Source: Podospora pseudoanserina
Lineage: Eukaryota; Ascomycota; Sordariomycetes; Sordariales; Podosporaceae
Reading direction: 5' to 3'
NCBI RefSeq assembly: GCF_035222485.1
Contig: NC_085921.1
Location: 1,612,001 to 1,676,000 of the forward strand
Length of the DNA stretch: 64,000 nt
Below the pieces are notes generated by a model. That model did not search any database. It was not told the DNA's origin and saw only the letters and a program-made list of their open reading frames with translations. Positions 44,892 through 58,380 of the stretch are shown piece after piece. A program made the position numbers and the translations under genes. How positions within the stretch are numbered: position 1 is the first letter of the stretch; each line of letters starts with the position of its first letter.

Positions 44892-46860
44892 CTAGGCCCA
44901 CGTGGACTGGATTGGAGAAGAAACGAACCCGACACTGTAGCGGTGGCTGGCAGGACCCATGACGGGAGAGGCGGCTGAGTAGGGGACCGTCCAGTTTCCA
45001 GAATCTTCGAAGTCGCTGTGGCCGGCGTCGCCAAAGTCGCCATAGACGCTCGAGACGGGACTGTAGGCGCCGTAGGGGCTAGGGATGTTAAGATACTGCT
45101 GGTTGCCAGAGTGAGGGAACGGGGATGACAGCTGCAGAGGGCTGACGGCGCTGTTGGGAACAGACAGGTCCTCGGTGCTGTAGCTGAATGACACGTTGTC
45201 TCCATAGAAGTACTCTGGAGAAGCAGCGGGAACCATGGCCGGTGAACCGTCGTTCATGTAGAAGGGCGGCGCCGTGTACTGATGGAATGCGGGCGTGTCG
45301 ACAGGATGGGCCCAACCCATGCGGGAGCGGAACTCGTAGACTGTGCCGAGGGGGTGATCCATGAAACTGAGAGAGGTCTGGCCCCTCTCCGAGCTGTTGA
45401 GACGTTGATGGATTTCCTCGATAGGCTTGACGGTAAGGCTTCCAAAGTAGGCAGCACCAATGTCGGGGAAAAGACGCTCCATCAGCAAAGCGGCCGTGTA
45501 GTAGTGAGCAATCACGACCAACGAGTTGGGGGAGCAACTGCTCTGCTGCAGCATATCGACAGGAAGCCAGAACAGCCAGGTGCGCAACGCCCTAAGGCGC
45601 TCAAACTGCTGGTGCAAAGGCTGGGTCAAGACGATCTTGCGAGAGCCCTTCATGAAGGCAATGAGCTGTGTGATGGGCTTGGGACTCTCATGGCTCTGCT
45701 TCAGATGGTGCTCGAGCTTCTGCAGCTGCTTCAGAGTCCGCTGGTAACTGTCCATGTCGGCAGCGCATGGCTGGCTGGGCTGGTGGTCCGGGGTGGGCGA
45801 CGGAGGGCCGGTAGGGAACGTGCTGCTCTCGGCGATGAAGTCGCCAAACAGGGACTCGTGTTTCCAGGATTCCATGGCATCGATAATCTATTTCGTCCAA
45901 ATTAGTCGGGCGGTCGCGGGGGCTTGGCACAACCTTTTTCACTCACCGTCGAGGTTCCTTGCATGAGTTCGGTCCAGCTCTTCCTGTATCGAGGTCAGCC
46001 CTGGTCGGTGTAGCCCGGATAGCTGCAGCATATTGCTTACCAATCCGTGGCTTGCCACGACAGCACGAGCGAAGCCGCCAGGATGGCGTCGGAGTTCTCT
46101 CTCGAGAAGCAGCCGATGGCTTCTTGAAGGCGGTTCAGCGCAATGCCCCGGTGCTCGTAGGCCATGTTGCCAACCAATGGGCAGTCGGTCAGGTGCGCAA
46201 GGTGCGTGGCGGAAAACGCCAGCAGCGCATGCAAGACATAGTCGTAGGTAGCACCGATCTGGATGATTCTAGAAAAAAAAGAGAAAAGGGGCACTTGGTC
46301 AGCAAGGACGACATGGGATGGCATGTGTCAGGGGTCCAGCCTTACGTGGGAATCCGCCGCGTCCAAAGCGTGAAGCCATTGGCATTGAGGCTCTCCATCT
46401 GCTCGCTGATGGACGCAACATGGTGGATCAGCCTGAGCTGGTCCAGAGTCAAGTCACAGGGTGTCGGTGCAGGATAGATGTGCGGGAATGGGAACACCCC
46501 GGTAACCTTCCACTGGTTGATCTCCTCCTCAATCTGAGGGGTCCACATGAGGTCGGGCTTGTCAGGCGAGCAAGACCTCTCATCAGGCTGAGTGATGTCG
46601 TTGTAGGGGCAGCGGACCTTGTGCTTGGTGCAGTTGCGGCTGAAGCTAGAGTTAGTCATTTGTCTCTGAATTTTGAGGGATAAGCCAAGCGTACCATTGA
46701 GGGAAGCTTTCATCACATCTGATGTGGCGGCGCTTGCTGTGAAGGTTGTTAGTGAAAACATGCCTGACTGCCAGGCTCTCGACTCAGCTTACCAAGATTC
46801 ACATCCCTTCCGGGACTTGGTGTGGCTCCGACGAGGAGGACCACCACCGGGACCGGCCAT
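44892..46860 (-). CDS. Zn2Cys6 fungal transcription factor
   Basis: Six exons (46860-46793, 46736-46695, 46639-46346, 46268-46041, 45983-45947, 45887-44892) sum to 1665 bp and 554 residues, all junctions in frame. The binuclear zinc cluster is C20-x2-C23-x6-C30-x6-C37-x2-C40-x6-C47 (GCESCKRRHIRCDESFPQCR), with introns at C23 and C37. A middle domain follows (IGATYDYVLHALLAFSATHL, then LAASLVLSWQATDW), as in the Fungal_trans_2/UPC2-like group. The tail (about 370-554) is Ser/Tyr/Pro-rich and could activate transcription. It should bind CGG-type DNA in the nucleus; targets are unknown. It ends at TAG, but the same frame stays open for 105 more codons. Confidence 0.9.
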
Positions 46861-46993
46861 TATGAGAGATACTTTGGAAGATTATGAAAACGAAAGAACT
46901 GAACTGGCTGTTAGCCTCCAAGCCAAGATGGAAAACGAGAGACACCTGAAGCCAGGCGGAGGAGGTCAAGAAAGGGTTGGGGGTTGCTGACAT
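46799..46993 (-). promoter_or_regulatory. Candidate uORF overlapping the Zn2Cys6 start codon
   Basis: A 64-codon frame starts 133 bp before the factor's ATG and ends inside its first exon in a different frame. Its ATG context (TTTATGT) is poor. It matters only if transcription starts upstream of 46993. Confidence 0.35.
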
Positions 46994-49900
46994 AAATCAG
47001 AACACACAGTCAGTGCAGTGCGTCCTGGATGGAATAGCGAACGTCGTGAGATGCGGTTGGGGAGAGGCGCACAAAGTAGTGTAAGGCTGACACTATATTG
47101 ATGTTGAAGGGCAGCACAAGGCTATGTCCCCGCTTGGCGCAGACCTGGAGGCGGAGCTTGGAGAAGATGGGTAGCCGGATGAGTCAAAATGCCGTGCGAG
47201 AGAGAGAGAGAGAGCCTGGTTCCTGAGTGGAGATGCGTCGAGGAGGCAAAGGCTACTGCTGCTGCTACTTGCTGCTACGTGTGATGATGGTACGGTAACT
47301 ACTGGTGGCGGTGATAGAGTTTGGTTTGGTTTGGTTTTCGAATCTTGTGGAGATTCTCTTCTTTTCCGGGCCGTTTTCCTTCTTCTTCCTCTTCTCTTGG
47401 TGTCCTTTTCTTCCTTCCCTTTCCTCAACAGCAGTCAGTAGCGATCGTGTGGTTGGTTGGTTGGCTGGTTGGTTGGTTGTATGCTTTCTAGAGTGTGTTT
47501 TTGAGAGAGATATGCTGGCTGGATGATGATGTTTCGGGATATTGTCTCAATCCTCCTCTTCTCTTTAACACAACAAAATAAAAACAAAAAAAGAAACAAG
47601 CGAATGACAGGAGTCGACGAGGACTTCCTTGGGGTGAGTGCAAAAAGCGAATGTGAGTGGTGGAGATGGGCAGCGACGAGGGCTGATTCAGCGATGGTGA
47701 TTGTATCTGGAAGATCAAAGAGAGGCGGAGGATGGGGCCGTCGGGGGGACTGCAAAGTTAAATAGCACCCCAATGCACGTCCTGGCTGGGGACAGGACAG
47801 GCCGCCCTGTCTGCGGGCTGCGGGCCAGCATCTGCCCACCTCCTCCCCCAAGAACACCCACAGCAAAGCGCGCGCATTGCCCCATCGGGAAAGGAAGCCT
47901 GCCAAGCCAAGACATCAGGGCTACACCATGTGCTGGCACCCCACCATCTGGCTTCCCTTTCCAGCAAGACCGTCCATCCATTTAATCGCTTTATTCGTTA
48001 ATGTCCCCCCCTCCGTCCCATCTCCATCACGGCTCTACCTTAGCTCCCCCAGAGCCCTCTCCCGAACAGCGTCCTTGTTGAAACCGACGACAGCACGCCC
48101 CGTTACCCGTACCTCCGACGGGAGCCAAGCCCCGTTGCTATCAACCACACCTCACCCACTGGACTAGACGCCGAGGCAGCGGACACTTGTGGCGGTTGTC
48201 TTTTGTTGAGCACCTTAATTCATGCCAGCCGTGAGTAAGTGACTTACTCTGTAAATCATAACCATTTGCCATGCCTCGGATGGTGCTTAAAAATTTAGAA
48301 TGGTGCTGAGAAACCCATTCGACCTGGGCCCGTGCAGCATCTCCTTGTGCCATCGAAGCGCTGTGGAAGCTGCCAGCGTCCAGCAGCAATGCCGGGCTCA
48401 TGCGAGCGCCGTTAACCGGGTATGCTCTTGTGTATTGTTTCTCTCCCCTCTGTACTATAAAATCCCCAAGAGGCAAAAGTGTGTGCAGTAGGTAGGGGCC
48501 ATGCTCATGCCATGGCTTCCCCCGCCCAATCCATGCTACGTTAACTCAGAGGTCCAGTTGTGCGGGAGGATGGCCCAGCATGACGACAGGCCAGACGGCA
48601 GCCGGCCCCAATGTCAGAGCAGTGAGTGACAATGAGGGAAGCATTTTTTGTGGGATTATATTAGCGGCGGGCACTAAACAGACAGCTTACAAGACGGTTC
48701 CGCCGGGACAGGCCGGAGAGTCTGTTTGAAAGGAGGCGATGAGATGATGGAGAGATTGAGTTTGGTCACCTGCCAGGGCAAAGCTGCTGTGACAGATGGG
48801 ATGCTCCTTTTGGGTCGAACTCCGCTTGGTGCTTGTTCACAAAACCACAAAATCGTCCCAGCACAAGTCCCAGTGAAAGAGATGGCGAGCCTGCGAATGG
48901 GAGATAGGCCGGGGAAATGGCCGTGCTGACTGCTGCTGTCGTCGGTCGACACTCCAAAGAGCGCTCTGACTAGCCGCCATGGGGTTAGCGCCCCTTTGCA
49001 ACAGAACACGAATTGAGGCGGAGCAGCGGCAGGTCGGCTTGCTTCCTTCTCCCTTCAATATTACTTTTGTACCCTTTCTTTCCACCATTGGTGATGCTCC
49101 TTTTTCAGGTCACTCCTATGTTCTCTTGACTGCTTGTTTGGGTGTGGTCTGCGCAGCAAATGGTGAAGCTTTTCGTCAGGTGTGGCCCACGTGGATGTCT
49201 GTGAATGTCCCTGGCCGACGCCTAGCCTAGGTATAGCCGCGGTATTCGCTTCAAAGAGCAACTTTTGACGCCTCCTCCTCCAGCCAGTCGACCTGCAGCA
49301 TTACGTATTTTTCACACCCCATCTCCGATATTTTGATCAGAGACAGCAGCGGCATCTTACCGTTCTCGTGGCCTCAGTCCTGTGGCGGGGTTTGATTGCT
49401 CTAAACACAATCAATCTTTTCTTTGCTTCTGTTTTCTATGAGATTATCAGATTGCAAGGAGGGGGCGGGAAGGGCGTTGTTGCAGCAGCCATCGTCTGCC
49501 ATCACCATGGATGACTGACTGTCTTCCTCTGTCCTCGTCCGCCCCCCCCCCCCTCCCCCCGCACCCACTTGCTCGATTTTGGTCTGTGGGATTCCTCCTG
49601 CATAGTTCCTAGCAGCAAGAGGTTGGGACTTGCAGTTACAGCCAGTCTCGTGCAGCGCGCATATTATGTAGCGCAGGGCCCTTTTTGTTTTCATCAGAAG
49701 AGAAGTCGTCTGGTGTGGTGGCATGCGTACTGCAGGACGTCGGCTTTTTCAATATTTCACCCGTTCTTTCAGTAGAAAAGAAGCATGTAAAGTCTTTGGG
49801 GAATAGGGAAAACACCACCATGACCACAATACCCGTACGAGGACTTTTGCAGACGAGCATTCAACTCAACCTATCCTGGCGCCAAGCATCCGGCGAGGAT

Positions 49901-52900
49901 CATATTATAGGCTAAGAGGCTCTTCCTTTTGGCATGCCCACCAGGGCAGCAACCATTCCCCATTTGACGCTGGACCGGATCGCGGTTGGCATTGGTTCTG
50001 GCGGGGGCACTTGGGGAGGCTTGGGGTGCACGCCGTCACTGTCACTAGCATCCCTCGGCGCACTCCTCGCTCTGTCTGATGATACCTGATACAGTAGCGT
50101 GCTGTTCCGATGTTGGGTGACCCCCATTGCCAGTTGAGTTTCAGGTGCTTCGTAACTGGGCCTTTGGGACTCGTGCCCAGCCCACACTGGCTGCAACGTC
50201 AACTATCGGTTGATGCGCTGATCTGATTTTTGTGATGGAGAAAGAAGAAGGTGAGGAGAACAAAGATGACGGCGGAGAGAACTGCCGGTTTCCCCTGAAC
50301 CCCACGAAAGGCCGCGTTGCCGGACGACGACGGTGGGCGGACGACTGGGATGTGAAGAGGCAGGTGCGCTTCCGAACCCCCCGTTTCCGTGCCTCACCTC
50401 GGCGGTGTTCCCCTCATGAGCCATCAGTTTGCATTATGTCATTGCCCGATGCTGTGGAAAGCAAAACTCTCTCGCTAGTAACGGTGTCGAGCTTTCGAGC
50501 TTCCATGAACCTGGGAACAGCAAGAAGCCAAAGGAACTTTGATAGCTCCAGTTTCCACTTCGGTTTTCCCGGAGCGTCCGCCAGTCGGTGGAACTCCGGT
50601 TCAAAGGCACGTCTTGCGTCGGGTTAGCTAACGAAGAAAAAAAAATAAAGGCAAACGCCTCGCTCCGAAAGCTTGCAGCCATCATGAGCAGATCAGAAGC
50701 CAGCGTTAGCAGCGATACCGCAGTAATACTAACGTCGATGACCCTCGTCTAAACACGTGGACCCAAGAACCTAGACGTTACCCAGGATGACGCAGCACAT
50801 CGCTTGGAAAGGTGAGCGCAACGACGGTGAGGGTGGAGATGGGCACTCGGTGTCGTGCAGGACCCTGGTTCGATCGGGGGTTATCTTGTTGAATTGCTGC
50901 CCTCTGGTTGGATGAAACAACCGTTTTCTCGTGTCCATTTTTGGGCTGCCCGTTCCTGCCGCTTCTTTGGTCCCTGTTCATTTGAATGTTTTCCCCTCAT
51001 CACACACCCCTTCCCTTCCTCTTGCTGATGACCCTTTCTCCATTCTCCAACTTTCTCAATCGTCAAAGTGGCTGTACACCTCGACGCTTACCGGTCATTT
51101 TCTTTGTTGTTCATGCTACTGCACTGCAGTACTAAATGATCTAAGCAGTTGTTGTCCCGGACATTGGCTCGGTAATGAATGGGGGGGCTAGGCAGCAAAG
51201 ACTCCATTCTCTGGTTCTCTGGATGAACAGGCCAGGGTCCGAACTTTGGGCTGCCTTTAGGTTGTTCCCCGCGCCAAGAAAACAAGGGACTTTTCTCGCC
51301 GGGTGCACCCATTCACCGCCTCATTTTTGGTGGTAGCAAAACAGCAACAATCACCAAAGTCATTCATTCATCAAACGCCTCGGTTTCCTTTTTGCGCTTC
51401 CCTCGGCCCCCTTGTCCGCTTCCACCGCGCCGTATGGGTAACATCACAGAACTGCGACCGTGTGGCCCCATGGGTTCTTGATTCGGTAGGTATCCGCTCT
51501 TTGCTTGCTTTGAAAGCTCATTTCTTTGTCCGAGGGCAACAACAGCCTCGAAAGATGTTTGCTTCCTTCCTGATGCTCGAATCTCAATTCCCAACTTTTT
51601 TTGTGGTGGATGGCTTTTCTTGTTTGGGGATAGCGCTGTTTCTAAATAAAAAGTTAACCTTTTTTCCTTCTTTCCCTCTTCCGGCAGACGTCTCCACACT
51701 GACGTTCTTTGCTTGCCACATTCGGCCGAGCTGTGGTCCGCTCGTCCAATGACATTGACGGCACGTAGATCCTCGCTACTAGCAGACGAAACGACACTGT
51801 AGAAGTAATAATTTTCTGGATAATACTTATCAATCTGTACAACGTTCCATGCTTCTACAGTTATTCTTTTCTCTCTTGTTCTTTTATTTCCCAACGGAAA
51901 AGCCGAACATTTCGGTCTCCTTTTGCCTTGATGTAGCACACACACACACCTAACTCAGCCAACAACTCACAAACAGCTTCCACAATCGACGCCTTACCGC
52001 CGGCCTCCTCTATTTATTTTTCGGCTCCCGGCAGCACCGTGTGCCCAAACCCCCGGGGCACGCGCGGGGGGCTTGGCTAGGTACCTATTAGCTCACTCCG
52101 TCATCACGGGTAGTGTGTTGTCTTTTCTTATCAATCTATTTGTTTTTAGTTGACCAGATCAGAACCCAAAAAAAAAAAAATCAAGGAAAAAGCTACTTCC
52201 CCAAACCCCCAACGGACTGGGCGATTGGCATCGCGGAATTATGGCCGCGTCCTCCGATCCAGATTGCAACGGTTGGGGTGATCAGCCTGCATACATACTA
52301 TAAGGACATTCCATGCGCGCTAATGACACTGGAGAGGTTGGAGAAAACCTCTGCTTTCTCCAAGTGATGAGGAAGTACCTAGCTGACCCCGCGTTGATAG
52401 CCGATTGTCCTCAGGCGGGACCGGCAATAACGTTTACGCGATGATCACCTACCTACCCTACCCTACCATGATATGATCTGATAATTTATGGAGACCCTTT
52501 TACCCTCAGCTGTATGTGATCGTATGGATATAGATGCTGAGTGGCTGTCTTTTTGCTCTTAACGCATGGGCGGAGGAGGATGGATCCAGCGGTGAGTCCG
52601 GTCATAGCTTGCAGGGCGCTGGCAGAGTAGGTAAGTAATTAATTCCTTTTTGTGTACCTTTCCTAACACAACTTGCAGCACCAATGGGAACAAGAGGCAG
52701 GATGTATGATCCCTGCTCCCTGTCGTCGGATCAAGGTTTCTGGTGAACGTTGAAGAAAAGGGTAGTAGAGGAGGGAGATAAGCGAGGATGGGGGGTAGTT
52801 TACACTGGGTAGGTACCTAACCCACTACTCGATCCTCGGTTTCATTTTTGCTGTTGGTTTTTTCCCGCGGGTTGTTTAGCATTTTTTTTCTTCCTTTTTT

Positions 52901-53159
52901 TCTTTTTACTTCCGTGAATTGTGATTTGACGGGTTTGTGGTTGGGGCGGTGGTGGGTTTGGCTCGCTGACTGGCTGGCTGCATGCTGTCACAGCCCATTT
53001 TTCCACACTCAGCTCCAGAAAAGCAGCAGATATGGTTTGCCCCGCGGAAAGGTCAGGTAGGTAGGCTGTCCACATTGCAGTGAGCGTAACTTCTGCAGAA
53101 GGGTCTGCTGCTTTTTCTTTTGCTAATTATAGCTCGGTGTGCGTGCCCGATCTTTGTGG

Positions 53160-53181
53160 GGGTGGTGGTGGTGGTGGTGGT
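53160..53181. repeat. (GGT)n microsatellite
   Basis: Perfect GGT triplets within the 12.3-kb gene-poor region. Confidence 0.8.
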
Positions 53182-56100
53182 GTACGGACCTTGAAGCAGC
53201 CACAGTGGATGGGGAGAGTGCCATGTGATGATTTATGGTTCTGGTTATGACCAGGTGGGTGGGTTTTGGTTGTCAACAAGTACACCACCCGGAGTCGTTT
53301 CCGAAACCAGTAACGGGCGGTACCAGTGTTGAGGGAGAAGAGGGTGGGTGGGTAAGAGGCCTAACGACAACATGATGGAAGTGTGACTGGAGGGTATTGT
53401 CATTTCTCCGTGGTGGCCAACGGGTTTGTGTCACGTTGGGAGCCTAAGCTGTTGAGGGCATCACGTTATCTGCTGTCTGGCACTTTTACTTTCAACGGTC
53501 GGGACATTTGCTTGATGTTGGGTTCTCCACAACCATACACTCAAAACACACGATCGATGACCAGTCCAAACTTGGTCAAAGGTTGGTGAAGGGTATCACC
53601 AGGCTAGATTTGCAAAGCATGGCATTGCGTAAGGTACCCTTCCGACATGCCCCAGAGTCCTCGGCACGGCCTTCATTCGCTCTCTCTCCGCCTTTGTCTA
53701 TTGAACCTGATTAAGGTTTGGTCGATCTCATGCTGTCAGACTCCAAAATGCGGTGAGGATGGAGGCCACTGATTAAGAGGCTTGAGACGAGCCAGTTATC
53801 TTTCCAGAAGGAGGATCTTGGTCGGTGTCTTATGCTGTATCACCGGTGAAGCCCACCACCAGCGCATATTCGGGGGATCGGGGAGGGTAAAGAGGGATAC
53901 AGAGTCAGGGGTAAGGTGGGATGCGGAAGGGGAGAGCCGATCTGTGTCGGGTGGGTGCTTTGATGGAAAGGGGGAGGCTTACTGCCAGCGTTGGGGAGCA
54001 TATCGACCAAGTGCAAAAGACCGTCCGGTTTTGACGTTGCTATTGATGGCTTCCGGTATGGCATCGGGTGTGATGCTCGACCACGATGGGGTCAAAGAGG
54101 GGCGTTGGCATGGCCACCACCGTGTTGGTGTTGAGGGTCAATCACATCATGGCGAGAATGATATCTGACGCAGGGTCAGTATATCCTCTTTCACTCCTTC
54201 CATATACACAGCAGATCGTGTCCGGCACGTGCCTTGCTTCTCATGCGCTCACCCAGCTGGCGAAGAAACACAACTATTGCCCCGTCTGGGGTGTCTTACA
54301 TCTCAGGATATCATCTGAACATGGATCAACCACGTATCTCGAATCCCACAAACTTAAGCTTCACCGAAACATGCATTTGACACTCCCGAGCGGTGGACGT
54401 CTGGGCTTGCTATTCTGGGGTTGGCTGACAACACCGTTGTGTTCAGGAGAATCATCGAGAAGCCAACATGGATGAGCCCTGGGGGTGAGACTCTAATGAC
54501 TATTTTGGTTCTCTTCTAGAAATTAATTGGCTTCCATACCAGCTGGGACTCGGGCCTCAAACGGTTGACGATGTTGAAGATGTCTGAGATGAACGCCCTG
54601 GATTGGCCCGAGCATAGACCTGGGGAAAGACTCCCCAGGAACGCTTCGGTGGCACAACAAGCCTTTCAGGTTTTGTTCGTGGCAGGCAGGTTCAAGCTTC
54701 TTCCCCGGTGTTCTCGGCGGAATATTTTGATCTTCCTTGGTGATATCAGCTCGTGTTGCAGAGCTGAAGCCGAGATAGAGGATTGGGCTACCTCTCTTCT
54801 TCGTCATGTGCAACGTTGGCATGAAGCTCGAGAGCTGGTGAGCCAACGGATGGTTGTTACTATCCCCGGGGTTGTCAGCGGTGGAGTTCAGGATCGGACC
54901 CGGAAGCCACAGCCACGGCCTCGGTACGCTTTTTCTTCTTCGTATGTGCTACACGATGCTAGTCTGTGATCTCAAAAAAGAAAACAAGAAAGCACAGGGC
55001 ACATCTCGTGAGATCTGCTCGGCAAGGGGATCAAGATGCTGATTGGGTGTTTGTTGATATTGGCATTGGCCCTTCATTAAGTTTCGTGAGGCTTTCTGCG
55101 TCTCGACTAGGTTGGTGATGCTCACAGGAACGCTTACGGCGGTCCGGGAAGGTGAAAGCGTCACTTACACCGCTCTCACGCATCAACTGTGGTAGTCTTG
55201 TGTTTACTTCTGCTCCAGCGGGCCGACTTCCCCTTTCGCCCTGCTTTGTGTCGTCCAACGGTGATGTTTGATCCAAGGGGGGCAACGGGCAAGGGGCATC
55301 ACTCAGCTGCGGTCCACCGGATAGGGATCAGAATGTCAGGGGGCAACTTGCCAATCAGAGCCCAAAAAGCCCAAAGGTTCAATGCATGAAAGGCTGACCA
55401 ATGGCTGACGATGCTACAAGATCAAAAGATGCCCGAAATCGGCCGAATATGGGGGGATGTTACTCATCTTCACCTTGTTGTCGATTTTTTCTCTGCCTCG
55501 GGATGCGCTGGCTCTGTAACATCGCCATCAATATCGAAGCCAACAACAGCTGATGGGAGAAAGGCAAGGAAGGAACATGACAGTGAAGATGACCGCATGC
55601 ATTGCCTTTGCATTTGCATAACTCAACCCAGTTCACAATAGGCAGGCGAGTTGCTCTTTCCTGGTCTGGCCCCCCCAACTTCAGATTTTTGTCAGTGGTG
55701 CTTTCCCAAAGTGTCATCCCGCTCGAGCACATGCCCCTTCCGTCTGTCTCCCTACCTGACCCCAACCTCAAAGCGAGGCGCAGTCGTCAAACAACCCACC
55801 TTTTTAACCTACCACCAAATATGCACACAACATCGCATTTTATTGTAAATTCCGTAAGAACCACGGAACAACAACTCTCAGCCCATTCGCTTCCCAATCC
55901 CGATTCAGGCACAGCGCATAATGTGCCCGCCGCCGCACGTCATCTCTGGTCGGTACCTGCCGAGCTTAACAGAGTCCTGGTAAATAATCATCATCAAACA
56001 CAGCCTCACTCACCCTCACCAACAGCCAAACCGCTATCCCTCAACTCCTTTACCGAGTGACGCGTCTCAACTGTCAATGCCCCCGCAGGCGACAGGTCCC

Positions 56101-56546
56101 TACATGCTGACGTGCATCTGTCACGCTGCTTGTTGCTCCCCATCTCATCTCCCTCATTAGAACTTTGTTGGTCTGTTGTTGGCGGCTGTGAGATTAGCAT
56201 GGGTAATATCTAAGTTACACAAGAATATGGCCGATGTAAACCCATCTTATCACAGTCGTCTACATGATCAGATACTACAATCCTCAAACCTCATGTATAG
56301 AACTTGTGTTTCTTCCTCTCTACCATCTTGTTGTAACTCAGCCCTCTTTCTCGACCCCTCCCCCCCCCCCTTATCATCCGATTTGACACTTTGCGAGCTT
56401 TGATACCTACCTCCATCTTATCTACCGGTCCACGACGAAACGGGGGTACTGGACGGGGGCTATCCTGGAGTCGGAAAAGGGAACCGAGGCATGACAAAGA
56501 GATATGTATCAAAGCTTGGTTTTCTTTTTTTTTTTTTTGTGTACCG

Positions 56547-56573
56547 GAGACCCGCGAGACCCGCGAGACCCGG
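56547..56573. repeat. GAGACCCGC/G repeat, three 9-bp units
   Basis: Two perfect GAGACCCGC units and a third ending in GG, next to a long T-run. Confidence 0.85.
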
Positions 56574-58329
56574 CGGATGCCGAATTGTTGTTTTTTTGAG
56601 AAACTTCCTCCCACTTCCCGGACTACCTGGATGCTTGTCCACCTGCCCGCCCTACTGCCGGATCTCGGCATGGGACGGAGGGATGGTCCTTGAGCGTAAG
56701 GGGTCCGGGGTGATGGTAGAGAAAGTGGGGATGGGTGAGGTAATATGAAATCATCGCCGGTAGGGAGAGATCCCCGGCATCAAAACAGCACATTGGGAGG
56801 GAGGCTGGCTGGCTGGCTGGCTTCGTGTCTCGGAAAGGGAACGTTAACTTGGACCTTGAAAGCATGGTCAGCCTCCCTCGGTTTCTTTTCGGTTATTTCG
56901 ATTACTGGTGTACCTAGGCTGGGTTCATGTAAAGGGAACCAACCGACTTTTGGGTTTGAATAGTGATCCGGGATTGATAGGCAGTTGGGGATATTGTCAA
57001 GTGTGGGTCGGGGGCGGAAATACTAGGGATGAGGGGCCGGTTATCTGGTTCGATACTTTTGTGAACGTGGATATGGATGGGGTTGGGGGAGATCGGCTAT
57101 CTGGCTTGAAGAACAGGGAGAATAAAGTTATTGGTGAAGAATGGAACTCGGGGCGGGGATCTGAGCTAGGTGTTGTTGTTGGTCATGGACCATGGGCATG
57201 GATTTCATCTCGGCTCTACGGTTGTTCTACCTGCCATGTTCGCAGTCAAGGAAGAGGCTTAGCTGGCGAGAGGGAGATCACGGCTATTACGGATCCTTTT
57301 TTGGAACTTGGCGGTTCCAGTGTTGGGATAACCTCGTTCCTCGGATGTATAATGAAGAGCACTTTCGCATTACATCTGATGATCTACGAAGATGAGATCC
57401 CTGGCAGCCTCCTCAGCAGTCCGCATCGGTCTCCGTCTGGACTTTCTTGGTGGAGTATCAGAGTCTTTCGGGGGAGAGGGAGTGAGGTGGCCGATGTTGA
57501 GTACTCACTGGTGCTGAGAGATGGGCGAGGTTGACTTGAACAGAAGATTACACGGAAACCCAAATGGGAGAGCGTCATCCTGAGTAAGAGTGGTTTGAAG
57601 GCCGCCTCAAGTTCTCGCAACCGAAATAACAGTGAATCCAAGGCCATGATATGCTAGACTGAGACCACTCTTAGGTATGCTAGAGTCAATTCTGGAAAAT
57701 TAGTCTACGAGGAGATCTGTCGGAGATGGTTGTTTCTGAAAAAGATCCACCAAGGGGGGACGTGAACAGAAATGAGGATTGAACCACAAAGAGATCTATC
57801 TCGAAGAAAGGTTCACATATGATTACAGCTCTCCAAACAAGGCCGACCTGAAGATGAGGCCCATGTGGCATTGCCTCTTGAGCTGATACACAGCGTAGGT
57901 GTTGACGATGTATTTCGCTCAAGCCCTCGTGTACTTATCATAATCTACCTAAGATGCCCATCTCATACAAAAAATCTCCAGCACACCATCGTCCTCGGCT
58001 CCAAAAAGTCTCGGCCACTCTCCAGATACCTCTTGCAGGATTTAGTAAAACATCTACGCCCCCCCATTATAGACGAAACTGAGTAGACACCTGTCTACAG
58101 AGATATTCCATCACCAAAACTACTAATTGTTCCAATCCCACACAACCACTGATACTTGCACCTTCTGAGACTCAAATGCTAGGTTCAACTCATCAGAAAC
58201 CTTTTTTCCTTATATCGAGATTGAGATTGAGATCGAGGTTTTGGAGCCCGGAAGTGAGGGGGATAAACAGCAGAGACAAATATCTGGACACAAGAGTTCA
58301 TGAGGATCTCTAGGCCAGAGCAGAACAGG

Positions 58330-58380
58330 GGTCAGATCAAAACAGAGGTCAGATCAAAACAAAGCTCAGAACAAAACAGA
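58330..58380. repeat. 17-bp minisatellite, three units
   Basis: Units GGTCAGATCAAAACAGA, GGTCAGATCAAAACAAA and GCTCAGAACAAAACAGA. Non-coding, about 780 bp from the THO1 3' end. Confidence 0.85.

Noticed and set aside
44892-44940. Possible 42-nt intron removing the Zn2Cys6 TAG
   Set aside because: It would keep frame, but the donor is GTCGGG, there is no branch site and the length is below usual fungal introns.
50857-50885. T-arm-like hairpin (CCCTG GTTCGAT CGGGG)
   Set aside because: The arm pairs, but no matching acceptor, anticodon or D arm lies upstream, so it is not a tRNA.
56908-57534. 208-codon plus-strand frame in the 12.3-kb desert
   Set aside because: No motif or domain pattern. 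It is the longest frame in the desert, but that alone is not evidence.
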